Origin: a virus
Reading direction: 5' to 3' (one strand)
IMG/VR virus record: IMGVR_UViG_3300008113_000337
Span: 1-43,274 of that record
DNA: 43,274 bases
The notes beneath the pieces are model-generated. The model did no database searches, was not told where the DNA came from, and saw only the letters and a list, made by a program, of their open reading frames with translations. A program made the position numbers and the translations under genes. Shown here one piece after another: positions 16,656-25,580 of this stretch. Each line of letters opens with the position of its first letter. The first letter of the stretch is position 1.

Positions 16656-17885
16656 ATGACAATGCTATCAAACTTCAGATCATTTCTAATAGAGACGTAC
16701 ATTACTGAAGCAGCTGCTAGTAGCGCTGAAAGTGCGGATGATAAGGGTAAGTTACATGAATTGCTATTAGCAAAGTACTTACACCCAGATAAACAATTAC
16801 CAGAACACCACAGAGCCGTTTCTGAAATTGAAGGTCACTCTGGAACACCCCAGCAAGTACACGATAAATTGCAAAAGAAAATAACACCTGAAGCATATCA
16901 AGAAATAGATAAAGCGGCTCAGGGTACTGCTAAAGAACTTTTATCACATCTGAAAAAAGAAGGACATATACAAAAGGATAAATCCGACATTGGAGATGTT
17001 CACTGGACTTCAAATAGAGATACTGCAACATCTAAAGGTGATCACGAAAAAACCACAGGTGTTAAAGATCCGAACTCAAATGCAGATTTGATTCTTACCA
17101 TGAAAAATAAAAAAGGTGAGACTGTAGGATACCATGGCGTGTCTGCAAAATTTGGAACAAACAAGGAACCTAATTACAGTAATCCAGGCATGGGAAGTTT
17201 GGAAAAAATGTCTGGTCTTGAATCAGGAACAATTAGTGGCATTATGGCCAACCATCATAAGGCGATGGAAAATATAGGTTACACTGGTACTGTTGATGAC
17301 CGTCATGCTAAATATAAAGCAGACACTATGGGCATAGACAAAGTTAAAGGTGAGAAAACTCGCTTTGATACTTTATTAAAGACCGGTAGAAAATTATCTA
17401 GAAAAGAAACTTTACTACACGATAATCTTAAAAAATTCTCTGATGCATATGATGGGTCAAAAGACAAAGAAGGCTTCTTGGCTCAAGCTCAACATCGAGC
17501 ATCATTGGCAGAAGAATCTGGTAGAATTGCCAGAGGGTTAGCTGCAAATAAAGTGGCCGAGAGTATGTCTAAGAAGTCGGATAAAGAATTAAGAGATATT
17601 GTAACAAAGCAAATTTCTCCTCCTACAGTTATTCCTCATACTGTTGCTCACAGTCACATGCAAGAAACCGGTTCTTCTGTGCCCATTATACATAATGCAG
17701 ACGACTTGGCAAAAAATCACCTAGATAATTTTGAAGGCTTGCACGTAATACCTAAGTCTGGTTCTGCGGTCACTATCAAAGGTTATCATAAAGATACTAA
17801 GAAGCTAACGAACGTTGCTACATTTGGATTGAAGAGTCAATCAGGTCCGCACAAAAATGTTAACGCAACACTACAATTAAAATAA
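16656..17885 (+). CDS. putative capsid-interior protein with possible nuclease-like core
   Basis: 409 residues. The start MTMLSNFRSFLIETYITEA resembles the T4 capsid-targeting sequence also seen on neighbouring genes; the second ATG, 6 bases on, is an alternative start. A middle segment NSNADLILTMKN ... HGVSAKFG has Asp and S-x-K spacing like the PD-(D/E)xK nuclease motif, but this match is weak. The rest is hydrophilic and rich in Lys, His and Glu. It is the first gene after the late promoter, one base before the ligase-like gene. Function is not established. Confidence 0.6.
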   Translation: MTMLSNFRSFLIETYITEAAASSAESADDKGKLHELLLAKYLHPDKQLPEHHRAVSEIEGHSGTPQQVHDKLQKKITPEAYQEIDKAAQGTAKELLSHLKKEGHIQKDKSDIGDVHWTSNRDTATSKGDHEKTTGVKDPNSNADLILTMKNKKGETVGYHGVSAKFGTNKEPNYSNPGMGSLEKMSGLESGTISGIMANHHKAMENIGYTGTVDDRHAKYKADTMGIDKVKGEKTRFDTLLKTGRKLSRKETLLHDNLKKFSDAYDGSKDKEGFLAQAQHRASLAEESGRIARGLAANKVAESMSKKSDKELRDIVTKQISPPTVIPHTVAHSHMQETGSSVPIIHNADDLAKNHLDNFEGLHVIPKSGSAVTIKGYHKDTKKLTNVATFGLKSQSGPHKNVNATLQLK

Positions 17886-17886
17886 A

Positions 17887-19056
17887 ATGATTAACTTTTT
17901 AAACTACTTAACCGAAGCCGAAGAAAAGAGCAAGGCAATTAAACACCTAACACACTTAGGTGGCGAAGCTCAATTCGTTAGTGCGGATGAAACAAATAAA
18001 GATTTAAGACGCTTAGAAGATCTACATAAACATTTAAGCGGTGAAAAATCTGGAGTACATAGTATAGGTGTTAAGGCAGATGGTTCACCTTCATTTGAAA
18101 TGGGACACGTGAAGAATCCTGCTACAGGTGAAAAAGAATTTGGCGTGGCTTATAAAGGTGCAGCAAAAGGATTTGCATTTACTCCAGAACAAGTAAAAGA
18201 GAAATTTGGACACTCTGAAGGTTTGGCATCTAAGATGGGTCAGCTTTTAGACCACGGTAAAAAAGTCATGTCACCTTTACACGGTGTTGTACAGGGTGAC
18301 TTTATGGGAAGTCAAAAAGATAAGACCATTAAGACTGAAGGCAATAAGATATCGCATAAAGAAAATTTAATTAAATATAGTTATCCTAAAGATTCAGACG
18401 AAGGTAAAGCTTTAAAGAATTCCAAGATTAGCGTATCATTACATACAAGAATAGATAAAGAGCAACCCGAATATAATATAGACACATCTAAATTTTACCA
18501 TAGCGATGATGTACACATATTCAATAATAAATTAAAGCAAAGTGGGGCTAATTATTCAGAAGAAGATAAAAACGAATTTAATAAAAATTTCAGCAAAGCA
18601 AAAGAACATCTAAGTACAATTACAGATCACAATACTTTAATCAACGGTCACACGGAACACTTACAGACATATATAAACAAAACAGTAAGAGAAGGTAATG
18701 GCCCCACTACTTCAGGTTATAAATCTCATTTAAAAACTCGTCTACAAAAAGAAGTAGACAAAGTATCAAGACCAGAAAACAAATTAAGAAAAGCGATTGC
18801 TATGAAGAATGCAGTCGACCATGTAGAGAATAATAAAATAGATTTCAATCATTTATTTGCAGCACATAAACATCTCGATAAAGCTAAAAATGTTTTATTG
18901 ACAACTCTAGAAAATAACGAACACAATCAAGAACATACTATTAACGGCAAAGAAACTAAGCCCGAAGGATTTGTTGTTGGTTATAAAGACGGTTCTGTTT
19001 CTAAAGTAGTAAACAGAAGTAAAGAAGGTTTTTCAGGACAGAACTTAAACAAATGA
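17887..19056 (+). CDS. capsid-targeted ligase-like nucleotidyltransferase (DUF6267-type)
   Basis: 389 residues. The N-terminus MINFLNYLTEAEE looks like a capsid-targeting sequence. VKADGSPS (K63-A-D-G66) matches the KxDG adenylation motif of DNA and RNA ligases. Further on, AYKGAAKGF and VQGDFMG could be motifs III/IIIa, EGFVVGY (360-366) motif IV and SKVVNR (372-377) motif V. The order and spacing fit a covalent nucleotidyltransferase. I remember a related phage family, DUF6267, with KWDGAPA at this place. Its acceptor (RNA, DNA or protein) is unknown. It overlaps the next gene by 4 bases. Confidence 0.65.
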   Translation: MINFLNYLTEAEEKSKAIKHLTHLGGEAQFVSADETNKDLRRLEDLHKHLSGEKSGVHSIGVKADGSPSFEMGHVKNPATGEKEFGVAYKGAAKGFAFTPEQVKEKFGHSEGLASKMGQLLDHGKKVMSPLHGVVQGDFMGSQKDKTIKTEGNKISHKENLIKYSYPKDSDEGKALKNSKISVSLHTRIDKEQPEYNIDTSKFYHSDDVHIFNNKLKQSGANYSEEDKNEFNKNFSKAKEHLSTITDHNTLINGHTEHLQTYINKTVREGNGPTTSGYKSHLKTRLQKEVDKVSRPENKLRKAIAMKNAVDHVENNKIDFNHLFAAHKHLDKAKNVLLTTLENNEHNQEHTINGKETKPEGFVVGYKDGSVSKVVNRSKEGFSGQNLNK

Positions 19057-19490
19057 AAACTTACAATCAATTCATTGCCGAAATTAAAAAAGATATAGCA
19101 GAAGAATTTTTCGATAAAATTGAAGAAACAATTGAACAAATTGCAAAGAACAATAATATTGACTCTGAACTAATTTGGGAAGATCTTGAATCTATATCAG
19201 ATGAAGAATTATTAGAAGTCGCAGCTTGGCAACGTAAAGAAGGAAAGAATCCTTCAGGCGGATTAAATGCCAAAGGCGTTGCGTCTTATCGTAGAGAAAA
19301 CCCTGGTTCTAAATTACAGACTGCAGTAACGACTAAGCCATCTAAATTAAAGCCGGGAAGTAAAGCAGCTAATCGTCGTAAATCTTTTTGTGCTCGTATG
19401 GGCGGAATGAAGAAACGATTAACATCTGCTAAGACCGCTAATGATCCTGATTCAAGAATCAATAAAGCTCTGCGTAAGTGGAATTGTTAA
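19053..19490 (+). CDS. virion-interior basic protein (DUF6321-type)
   Basis: 145 residues; its ATGA overlaps the preceding stop. The first residues MKTYNQFIAE differ from the T4 internal-protein targeting sequence (MKTYQEFIAE as I recall it) at two of ten positions. The acidic middle is followed by a strongly basic, conserved block: AAWQRKEGKNPSGGLNAKG, RRKSFCARMGGMKKR, and the end ALRKWNC. That block is typical of a short phage family (DUF6321). It probably enters the head with the DNA after removal of the N-terminus by a gp21-type protease. Confidence 0.7.
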   Translation: MKTYNQFIAEIKKDIAEEFFDKIEETIEQIAKNNNIDSELIWEDLESISDEELLEVAAWQRKEGKNPSGGLNAKGVASYRRENPGSKLQTAVTTKPSKLKPGSKAANRRKSFCARMGGMKKRLTSAKTANDPDSRINKALRKWNC

Positions 19491-19546
19491 GACCTGTATC
19501 AACCGGGGTACATAGACAATGATAACATCGAGTCAATAGAAAGTCA

Positions 19547-21265
19547 ATGAAAAATATAAAAGAAAAAGAGCTTTTGATCAACTTTGCCCGTTCTATGGGA
19601 CAAGAGGTTGATGCCGATTTGATTGAAGAAGTTGAAGTATATAATATAATCAAAAGCGATGTTCATAAATCGATTAAAGAAAATATCTTTAAGGATTTGG
19701 CAAAAGCTTTAAAAGACGATAATGCTAAGCCAAAAGTAGAGCCAATACAATATCCACTGCCACCTAGTTTGGATGATCTTTTAACTGTATTAAATGAAGG
19801 TATAGAAAAGGAGAATAATAATGAGTTGGTTCAAGAGAAAACCGAGACTGAAAGAGCCTCAGAAAACCCCACCCCATCATTCGAGTCCGACAACAGAAAA
19901 ATTATTGAAGGAAACGAAACGCCGAGTAATCCCACAAGAGATAGTGGACCACAACCCGGTACACAAACACTCGCAGATCTAGCTGCAAAATTTATTAGCG
20001 AAGCCCCTAAAGATAGTTTTCAACAACCCGATCCTTTAATAGTATCTGATAATTTAGATGCTATCAGAGGTAAGCTAAAATTCTTAGAACAATGGGTCAG
20101 TAAAATATCCTCAGCCGGTGCAGGCTCAGGTGAAGTAAATTTCAGATGGTTGGATGATGTAGACAGAGCCTCAATAGGAAACACCGAACCTGTTTTAAGA
20201 TATAATCCAGTATCTAAGAAATTCTTTTTTGGCACTCTTGTAGGTGATCAAGGTCCTATTAGGTCAATGACATATGATACCAGAGGGTATGCAAATATAA
20301 CACCGACTGCTGGTACTACATCATGGAATTCTGAAAAAGATTGTTTAGATATCTATCAAGCAGATGGTTCAATTCTACAAACAGGCTTAGAAAATTACTT
20401 ATTAGTTTGGAATAATTCTGCCAATACTTTACCAAATGGAACGTTTGTTTCTCTTAATACGATAACTTCTACATACAATGAAATTCCTGCATGTCAGCCA
20501 TATCTAGCAAATGCAGGATCATTTCCATATTTTACATTAGGATTATTGACAAATGATGTTGCATCAAATACTGTAGGAAGAGCTACATTATTAGGAGAAG
20601 TACATAACTTAAATACGACAGGCAATCTATATGGAGAAACTTGGACATTGGGTGATGTCTTATGGGCAAATCCTGCAATTGCTGGCGGTTTAACAAATGT
20701 AAGACCCACCGCCCCCAATGTTGCTGTTACCGTAGGTAAAGTTGTTACACGAGATGCAACCGATGGTCTGATATTAGTTAGACCAATTGTTTTACCCCAT
20801 TTTTATTATGGTACATTTATATCTACTGTTGACCAAAGAGCAGCAAATGTAAATTATCCGCATGCTATACAGTATGATTTTACTGCACCTAGCGGACCTG
20901 TTGAGGGACAAAGCGGATTTCATCTTGCAAGTAATAGTCGAATAGTATCAGAGGTTACAGGATTATTTAATTACCAATTCTCTGTGCAGTTATCTTCAGG
21001 AAACGCTAATGCAAAGAATATTTGGATTTGGCCAAGAATAAATGGTGTAGATGTGACAAATTCGGCAACCAGATTAACGGTAACGGGTAACGGAGATTAT
21101 GCTGTTGCAGCATGGAATTTTATATTCAGTATGATTCCTGGGAAATATTTTGAATTAATGTTTGCTGTGGATGACACATCGTTAATTATTGACAGCCCTC
21201 CGGCTACATCATTTTGCCCTGCAATTCCTTCAATGATTTTAACAGTAACGCAGGTTAACTCATAA
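19547..21265 (+). CDS. virion fibre protein with C1q/TNF-like C-terminal domain
   Basis: 572 residues. Residues 1-160 are acidic, helical and low in complexity. Residues 180-430 are a beta-rich region. The last 150 residues look like a jelly-roll of the C1q/BclA kind: strands GLFNYQFSVQLSS, WIWPRINGVDV, GDYAVAAWNFIFSM, FELMFAV. Such domains trimerise at fibre tips. Only weak ribosome-site matches precede the ATG. It sits between head-type genes, so a head or neck fibre is possible. Confidence 0.6.
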   Translation: MKNIKEKELLINFARSMGQEVDADLIEEVEVYNIIKSDVHKSIKENIFKDLAKALKDDNAKPKVEPIQYPLPPSLDDLLTVLNEGIEKENNNELVQEKTETERASENPTPSFESDNRKIIEGNETPSNPTRDSGPQPGTQTLADLAAKFISEAPKDSFQQPDPLIVSDNLDAIRGKLKFLEQWVSKISSAGAGSGEVNFRWLDDVDRASIGNTEPVLRYNPVSKKFFFGTLVGDQGPIRSMTYDTRGYANITPTAGTTSWNSEKDCLDIYQADGSILQTGLENYLLVWNNSANTLPNGTFVSLNTITSTYNEIPACQPYLANAGSFPYFTLGLLTNDVASNTVGRATLLGEVHNLNTTGNLYGETWTLGDVLWANPAIAGGLTNVRPTAPNVAVTVGKVVTRDATDGLILVRPIVLPHFYYGTFISTVDQRAANVNYPHAIQYDFTAPSGPVEGQSGFHLASNSRIVSEVTGLFNYQFSVQLSSGNANAKNIWIWPRINGVDVTNSATRLTVTGNGDYAVAAWNFIFSMIPGKYFELMFAVDDTSLIIDSPPATSFCPAIPSMILTVTQVNS

Positions 21266-21281
21266 CCAAACAATCAAAACA

Positions 21282-21289
21282 TATAAATA
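21282..21289 (+). promoter_or_regulatory. T4-type late promoter (TATAAATA)
   Basis: An exact octamer 30 bases upstream of the adenylyltransferase-like gene. Confidence 0.85.
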
Positions 21290-21319
21290 AGTAGATACAA
21301 CTAAATTCTAATAGATTTC

Positions 21320-23218
21320 ATGAACTTTAAAGACTATATCAAAGAAGCAACCGAGAAAGACACCGCTGTCATGGCGTTTGGTCGTTTCAATCCACCCACG
21401 GTTGGCCATGAGAAATTGATTCAAAAAGTGAGGTCTGTTGCAGATCAGCACAATGCAAAGGGCCATGTATTTGCATCTCACACTGAATTAAAAGAAAAAG
21501 ATCCCCTACCACAAAAAGCAAAAATTGGTTATTTAAATCAAATTGCCCACGGTAATGAAATCCATGGCTCCTCATCTGCAGAGCCCACATTCCTACACGC
21601 TGCAGCAAAATTGCATTCTATGGGTCATAAGCATTTAGTTATGATTGCTGGGTCTGATAGAATTAAAGAATATAAAGATAAATTAGAAAAATATAATGAT
21701 GGTAAAGATTACCCTCATGGTAAATACAAGTTTAAAAGCATCAAGGTTGTTTCATCTGGCGAAAGAGATCCTGATGCCGAAGGCGTAGAAGGAATGTCTG
21801 GCACAAAGATGCGAGACCTCGCCAGAAATAATAAACATAAACAATTTGAAAGTGGTTTGCCTGAAGCATTAAAAGATAATGCAAAAGAAATAGGCGACCA
21901 TGTTAGAGCAATTAAGCCTAAGGCAGTTAAAGAAGATTACGAAAATCCACATCGCTTTGATGATGCTACGCCCGAAGGCACTGCATATATGCAAAAGATG
22001 ACACCAGGACAAAAGATAGAATGTACTACAGGTGTCTGGAGCGAAAAGCTTGGAGCTTGTGTTTCTGTTAGAGAAGCATATATGCAAAACGAAATCTTCA
22101 AAATCAACGACATTGTAGAAGCAACTAACGGCGATAGAGGTCCTATCGTATTTAGAGGCGCTTCATACGTCACATTAAAATTGAATGAAAATAAAACAGT
22201 AAAGCACTGGCTCAAAGACATTCAAGAAACAAATAAAGTATGGCCTGTAGTAGAACCTGTTCCCACTAAGAAAACAAACGAACAGAAAATTCCTGCATTG
22301 TTTATGTCGAAAGAACAATTAGAAGAAATGACCAACAGTAAAATGGAATTAGAATATCAAGGTTATCAGACACAGAATTTACATATGTGTCCCGGTGCCT
22401 CAATCCAATTACACGCTTTAGTAAAAAGAACAGATTTAAATCCCACATATATACTACAGGCAGTTCAAGCATCTGATCAATATTTAGGTATTGAAGAAGA
22501 GGCAATGAAACAAGGTTTTGCTGACGATAGAATGGTTCATGATTTCAACATGAAACTTGCTATTGCTCATGACACACTGAATATGTTAGGATATCCCGAT
22601 TCAGAATTAACATATATGACAAATCACATTAGAGAAATGAGTAGATTGTCAATGCACAAAGATGGTACTTTTGCAAATGAAATAAGTTCTACAATTCCAA
22701 CATTTGATAGAGGTGATGTAGAAGAAGGTTTTAATTCTGCAGATTATAGAGTAATAGTTGGTAAAGATGGAAAAGAATATAAAGTTAGAGCCAGTCGTAT
22801 TATTACAGATAAAGATGGCGGTGGTATACCAGATGGCGGTAAACAAGTTAAGGAGACTATAACAATGTCCAAACTAAGAAGTAAGATGGCAGAAGCTACA
22901 AATAATGTATCGACTCCTCAATACATAAACAAAGGTAGCTATGATCCAATGGATCCTCCTACTGCTCACAGAGATGTAAATCTAAGTCCAGATAAAGAAG
23001 TTTATCACGGCATAGATCATACCATCGATTTAACAAATTTTGAGGGTAAACCTCTTGGTTTAGTTTCATTCAAGTCATTCATGGCTACTCCTGAAACTGC
23101 AAAAATTGAACAAGAAAAAGGCCAAGCCATGCAAGACGTTCATAGAGCAAAAGCAGAATTGGCAATACACTCTTCAGCTTACAAATTAATGAAAAAAGCC
23201 AATCAACAGGACAATTAA
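21320..23218 (+). CDS. capsid-targeted HxGH adenylyltransferase-like multidomain protein
   Basis: 632 residues. The opening MNFKDYIKEAT resembles a capsid-targeting sequence. FGRFNPPTVGH (20-30) is the HxGH-type nucleotide-binding motif with Thr in first place, and MSGTKMR (159-165) is the ISSTxxR motif. Together they define the cytidylyltransferase/NMN adenylyltransferase fold. Residues 240-310 may be an SH3-like unit (FKINDIVEATNGDRGPIVFRG), and 330-460 are helical. Several acidic stretches could be protease sites. The enzyme may make NAD or activate another substrate inside the host on entry; that is inference. Confidence 0.75.
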   Translation: MNFKDYIKEATEKDTAVMAFGRFNPPTVGHEKLIQKVRSVADQHNAKGHVFASHTELKEKDPLPQKAKIGYLNQIAHGNEIHGSSSAEPTFLHAAAKLHSMGHKHLVMIAGSDRIKEYKDKLEKYNDGKDYPHGKYKFKSIKVVSSGERDPDAEGVEGMSGTKMRDLARNNKHKQFESGLPEALKDNAKEIGDHVRAIKPKAVKEDYENPHRFDDATPEGTAYMQKMTPGQKIECTTGVWSEKLGACVSVREAYMQNEIFKINDIVEATNGDRGPIVFRGASYVTLKLNENKTVKHWLKDIQETNKVWPVVEPVPTKKTNEQKIPALFMSKEQLEEMTNSKMELEYQGYQTQNLHMCPGASIQLHALVKRTDLNPTYILQAVQASDQYLGIEEEAMKQGFADDRMVHDFNMKLAIAHDTLNMLGYPDSELTYMTNHIREMSRLSMHKDGTFANEISSTIPTFDRGDVEEGFNSADYRVIVGKDGKEYKVRASRIITDKDGGGIPDGGKQVKETITMSKLRSKMAEATNNVSTPQYINKGSYDPMDPPTAHRDVNLSPDKEVYHGIDHTIDLTNFEGKPLGLVSFKSFMATPETAKIEQEKGQAMQDVHRAKAELAIHSSAYKLMKKANQQDN

Positions 23219-23219
23219 T

Positions 23220-23657
23220 ATGAATGAAGAGTTAATTAACTCATTGCAAAAGGTTTTAGCTGATACATTTGCAATGTATTATAAAGCGCATGCTTCGCAT
23301 TGGAATGTAGAGGGACCTAATTTTCCACAGTATCATGATTTCTTTTCAGACATTTATAATGAACTATGGACATCTGTAGATGAAATTGCTGAAAAGATCA
23401 GACAACTCGGAGGATATACTCCATCGTCATTAGCAGAACTAATGTCCAATTCTATGGTATCTGAAAATGGCGGTACAATGAGTGCAGAAGAATATATTTC
23501 TAAGTTGTTAGATGCTAACAATTTGGTGTTAGCTTCATTACTAATGTCATATAAAGAAGCAGAAGCTGCTACAGAAATTGGTGTTTCTAATTTTATTCAG
23601 GATAGAGTTATGGCACATCAAAAACATGGTTGGATGTTAAAGGCAACACTAAAATGA
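23220..23657 (+). CDS. dps: Dps/ferritin-like protein
   Basis: 145 residues; starts one base after the preceding stop, with AGGA 8 bases upstream. The Dps ferroxidase pattern is clear: KAHASHWNVEGPNFPQYHDFF, then YNELWTSVDEIAEKIRQLGG. The rest forms the remaining helices of a four-helix bundle. Dps proteins form 12-mers that oxidise iron with peroxide and protect or compact DNA. It lacks the capsid-targeting start of its neighbours, yet its start and end are embedded in that operon (4-base overlap with the next gene). Confidence 0.9.
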   Translation: MNEELINSLQKVLADTFAMYYKAHASHWNVEGPNFPQYHDFFSDIYNELWTSVDEIAEKIRQLGGYTPSSLAELMSNSMVSENGGTMSAEEYISKLLDANNLVLASLLMSYKEAEAATEIGVSNFIQDRVMAHQKHGWMLKATLK

Positions 23658-24103
23658 TAAACTTTAAAGACTTTATCGAAGAAGAAATAACAGAACAAGA
23701 AATCGATGAATTGATTGAAAGTCTTGAATGGGAAGATATCATTGAATTATACGACACAGAAGATCTAATTTTAGATGAGGATATTTCATCTACTCAAAGA
23801 ATTAAGATGGGTCAAAAGATGAAATCTAGAAAAGCTCTATTAGCTTTAGCTAGATCGGTTAAATTGAAAAGAGCAGCTGCAATGAATGTTTTGACCAGAC
23901 GGTCCAAGACTGCTGCAAGAAAAATGATAATGAGAAAGATGTTAAAGGGCAGAGATAAGGGCGAATTATCTGCAGCTGAAAAAAATTCAATTGAAGCTCG
24001 TACATCTAGAGTATTATCTATGATGAAAAATTTACCTCAGAAATTATTACCGAAAATTCGAGAGATAGAAAAGAAAAGATTGCAAGGCAAGGATAATAAA
24101 TGA
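23654..24103 (+). CDS. virion-interior basic protein with targeting-like N-terminus
   Basis: 149 residues from the ATG that overlaps the Dps stop (ATGA). The N-terminus MINFKDFIEEEIT fits the shared capsid-targeting pattern. Residues 10-45 are acidic; from SSTQRIKMGQKMKSRKALL onward it is strongly basic and helical (RRSKTAARKMIMRKML, KLLPKIREIEKKR). Acidic head plus basic tail suggests a DNA-binding internal head protein released by prohead protease. I remember similar uncharacterised proteins in cyanophages. Confidence 0.65.
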   Translation: MINFKDFIEEEITEQEIDELIESLEWEDIIELYDTEDLILDEDISSTQRIKMGQKMKSRKALLALARSVKLKRAAAMNVLTRRSKTAARKMIMRKMLKGRDKGELSAAEKNSIEARTSRVLSMMKNLPQKLLPKIREIEKKRLQGKDNK

Positions 24104-25557
24104 AATCATTTAAACAACTAAGAGAAAGCGAATTAGCTAAACAAGTATTGGCTTCCGCTAAGAAAGTTTCTCCAACTGCTCATATTGATACAAGAAGTCC
24201 TGCAGAACGTAAAGCGGATACGGATAAGATGTTAGCAGCCCGTGCTGCAGCTAAACCTAAAGTTACTAATCAGCCAAGCAAACCTTCGACCCCTGAGCAA
24301 CAAATGAAGAATCAGAATGCTTCTATAGCTGCATCATATGCAAAACACAAGCCTGGTCAGTATGTAGGTGATAGTGTAGAACTTGACGGTGAAAGCATAA
24401 ATGAAGATCATTATGAAAGAGCAGAAGATTCTAAAACCTTAGCAAATAAAGCCAAGAATGAAGGCGACGAAATAGGCTTTAATTCTCACATGGCAGATCA
24501 TCATGACCATCTTTCACAATGGCATGAAGAAAAAGGTAGAGCTAGCGCAGCACAATCTCACGCAGATAAATCTGAGATGTATGCCAGCAAAATGACACAA
24601 GTTGCAAAAGGTGTGATGGAAGGCTCAGGACCTAAAGAAAAACAAAAGACTCCATATAGAGATATTAACAGTCCCGAATACAGAGCAGCAGTTGACAAGC
24701 AAAAACAAAGAATGGCCAAGGACAAGGCAACAGAACCAGGTAAGAAGATGTTGGCTAAGCAAGGTGTGGTGGAGGCTTCATCTGCAGGCGCAAGAATGCA
24801 AAAGGCTTTGCAAAAAGCCAAAGAAGATAGAGAACGCTCTGAAAGAAATGCAGAACGTCTATTGAACCCTGTTAAGAAACCTGTTCAACCTGAACCAGTT
24901 AAAGAAGAAAATCTTGAAGAAGGTTCTTTCAAATACCATATGGATAAAGCTATTGCTGCTCATGAAAAAGGCGACGATAAAAAGAAAGCATATCATTTAG
25001 AAAATGCTAGAACTGCCAAGTTCGCCATGAAGACCGCAGACTATGCCAAGAATCGTGAACTGCTGGACAAGCATAAACAAATGAGCGAGGAAGTTGTTGC
25101 GGAAGCTGCCCAAGGACACACCATTGAAGCCCAAGGCATTCGTGGAATGAAAGCTACTCCTTGGAGAAAGACTTTCAAGAACCATGAACATCTAGAAAAG
25201 TGGGCAGACGCCAACGATAGCGTCGAAGTTCATGGTACCCGCGATTTAGAAAAAGCTAAAAAAGCAGTTGACGAAGAAATTGTCTCTGAAGAAAAACCTG
25301 GTTTATATGCAAACATACATGCTAAAAGAAAACGTATTGCTGCAGGTAGCGGCGAACGTATGAGAAAGCCTGGTAGCAAAGGCGCACCCACAGCAAAGTC
25401 TTTTAGAGATGCACAAAAAACAGTTAAAGAAAATATTGATGATGGTGTGAATGAGGGCATTGCTCGTTTAATTTCTAAATCAATTAAAAATGTGACAGCG
25501 ACCAAAAAGACCCCTCAAGAAAAAGCAGACATCCGTCTCAATAACCTTAATAAATAA
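24100..25557 (+). CDS. Lys/Glu/His-rich putative head protein
   Basis: 485 residues; ATGA overlap with the previous gene. The start MKSFKQLRESELA loosely fits the targeting pattern. The chain is hydrophilic and low in complexity: Ala/Lys/Pro-rich stretches, a His-rich helix (HMADHHDHLSQWHEEKG), a second one (YHMDKAIAAHEKGDDKKKAYH), and repeated acidic patches (EENLEEG, EIVSEEK, VNEG) that could be prohead-protease sites. I recognise no enzyme. A scaffolding-like or internal head role is inferred from place and composition. Confidence 0.6.
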   Translation: MKSFKQLRESELAKQVLASAKKVSPTAHIDTRSPAERKADTDKMLAARAAAKPKVTNQPSKPSTPEQQMKNQNASIAASYAKHKPGQYVGDSVELDGESINEDHYERAEDSKTLANKAKNEGDEIGFNSHMADHHDHLSQWHEEKGRASAAQSHADKSEMYASKMTQVAKGVMEGSGPKEKQKTPYRDINSPEYRAAVDKQKQRMAKDKATEPGKKMLAKQGVVEASSAGARMQKALQKAKEDRERSERNAERLLNPVKKPVQPEPVKEENLEEGSFKYHMDKAIAAHEKGDDKKKAYHLENARTAKFAMKTADYAKNRELLDKHKQMSEEVVAEAAQGHTIEAQGIRGMKATPWRKTFKNHEHLEKWADANDSVEVHGTRDLEKAKKAVDEEIVSEEKPGLYANIHAKRKRIAAGSGERMRKPGSKGAPTAKSFRDAQKTVKENIDDGVNEGIARLISKSIKNVTATKKTPQEKADIRLNNLNK

Positions 25558-25580
25558 AATAAAGAATCAAAGGAACAACC

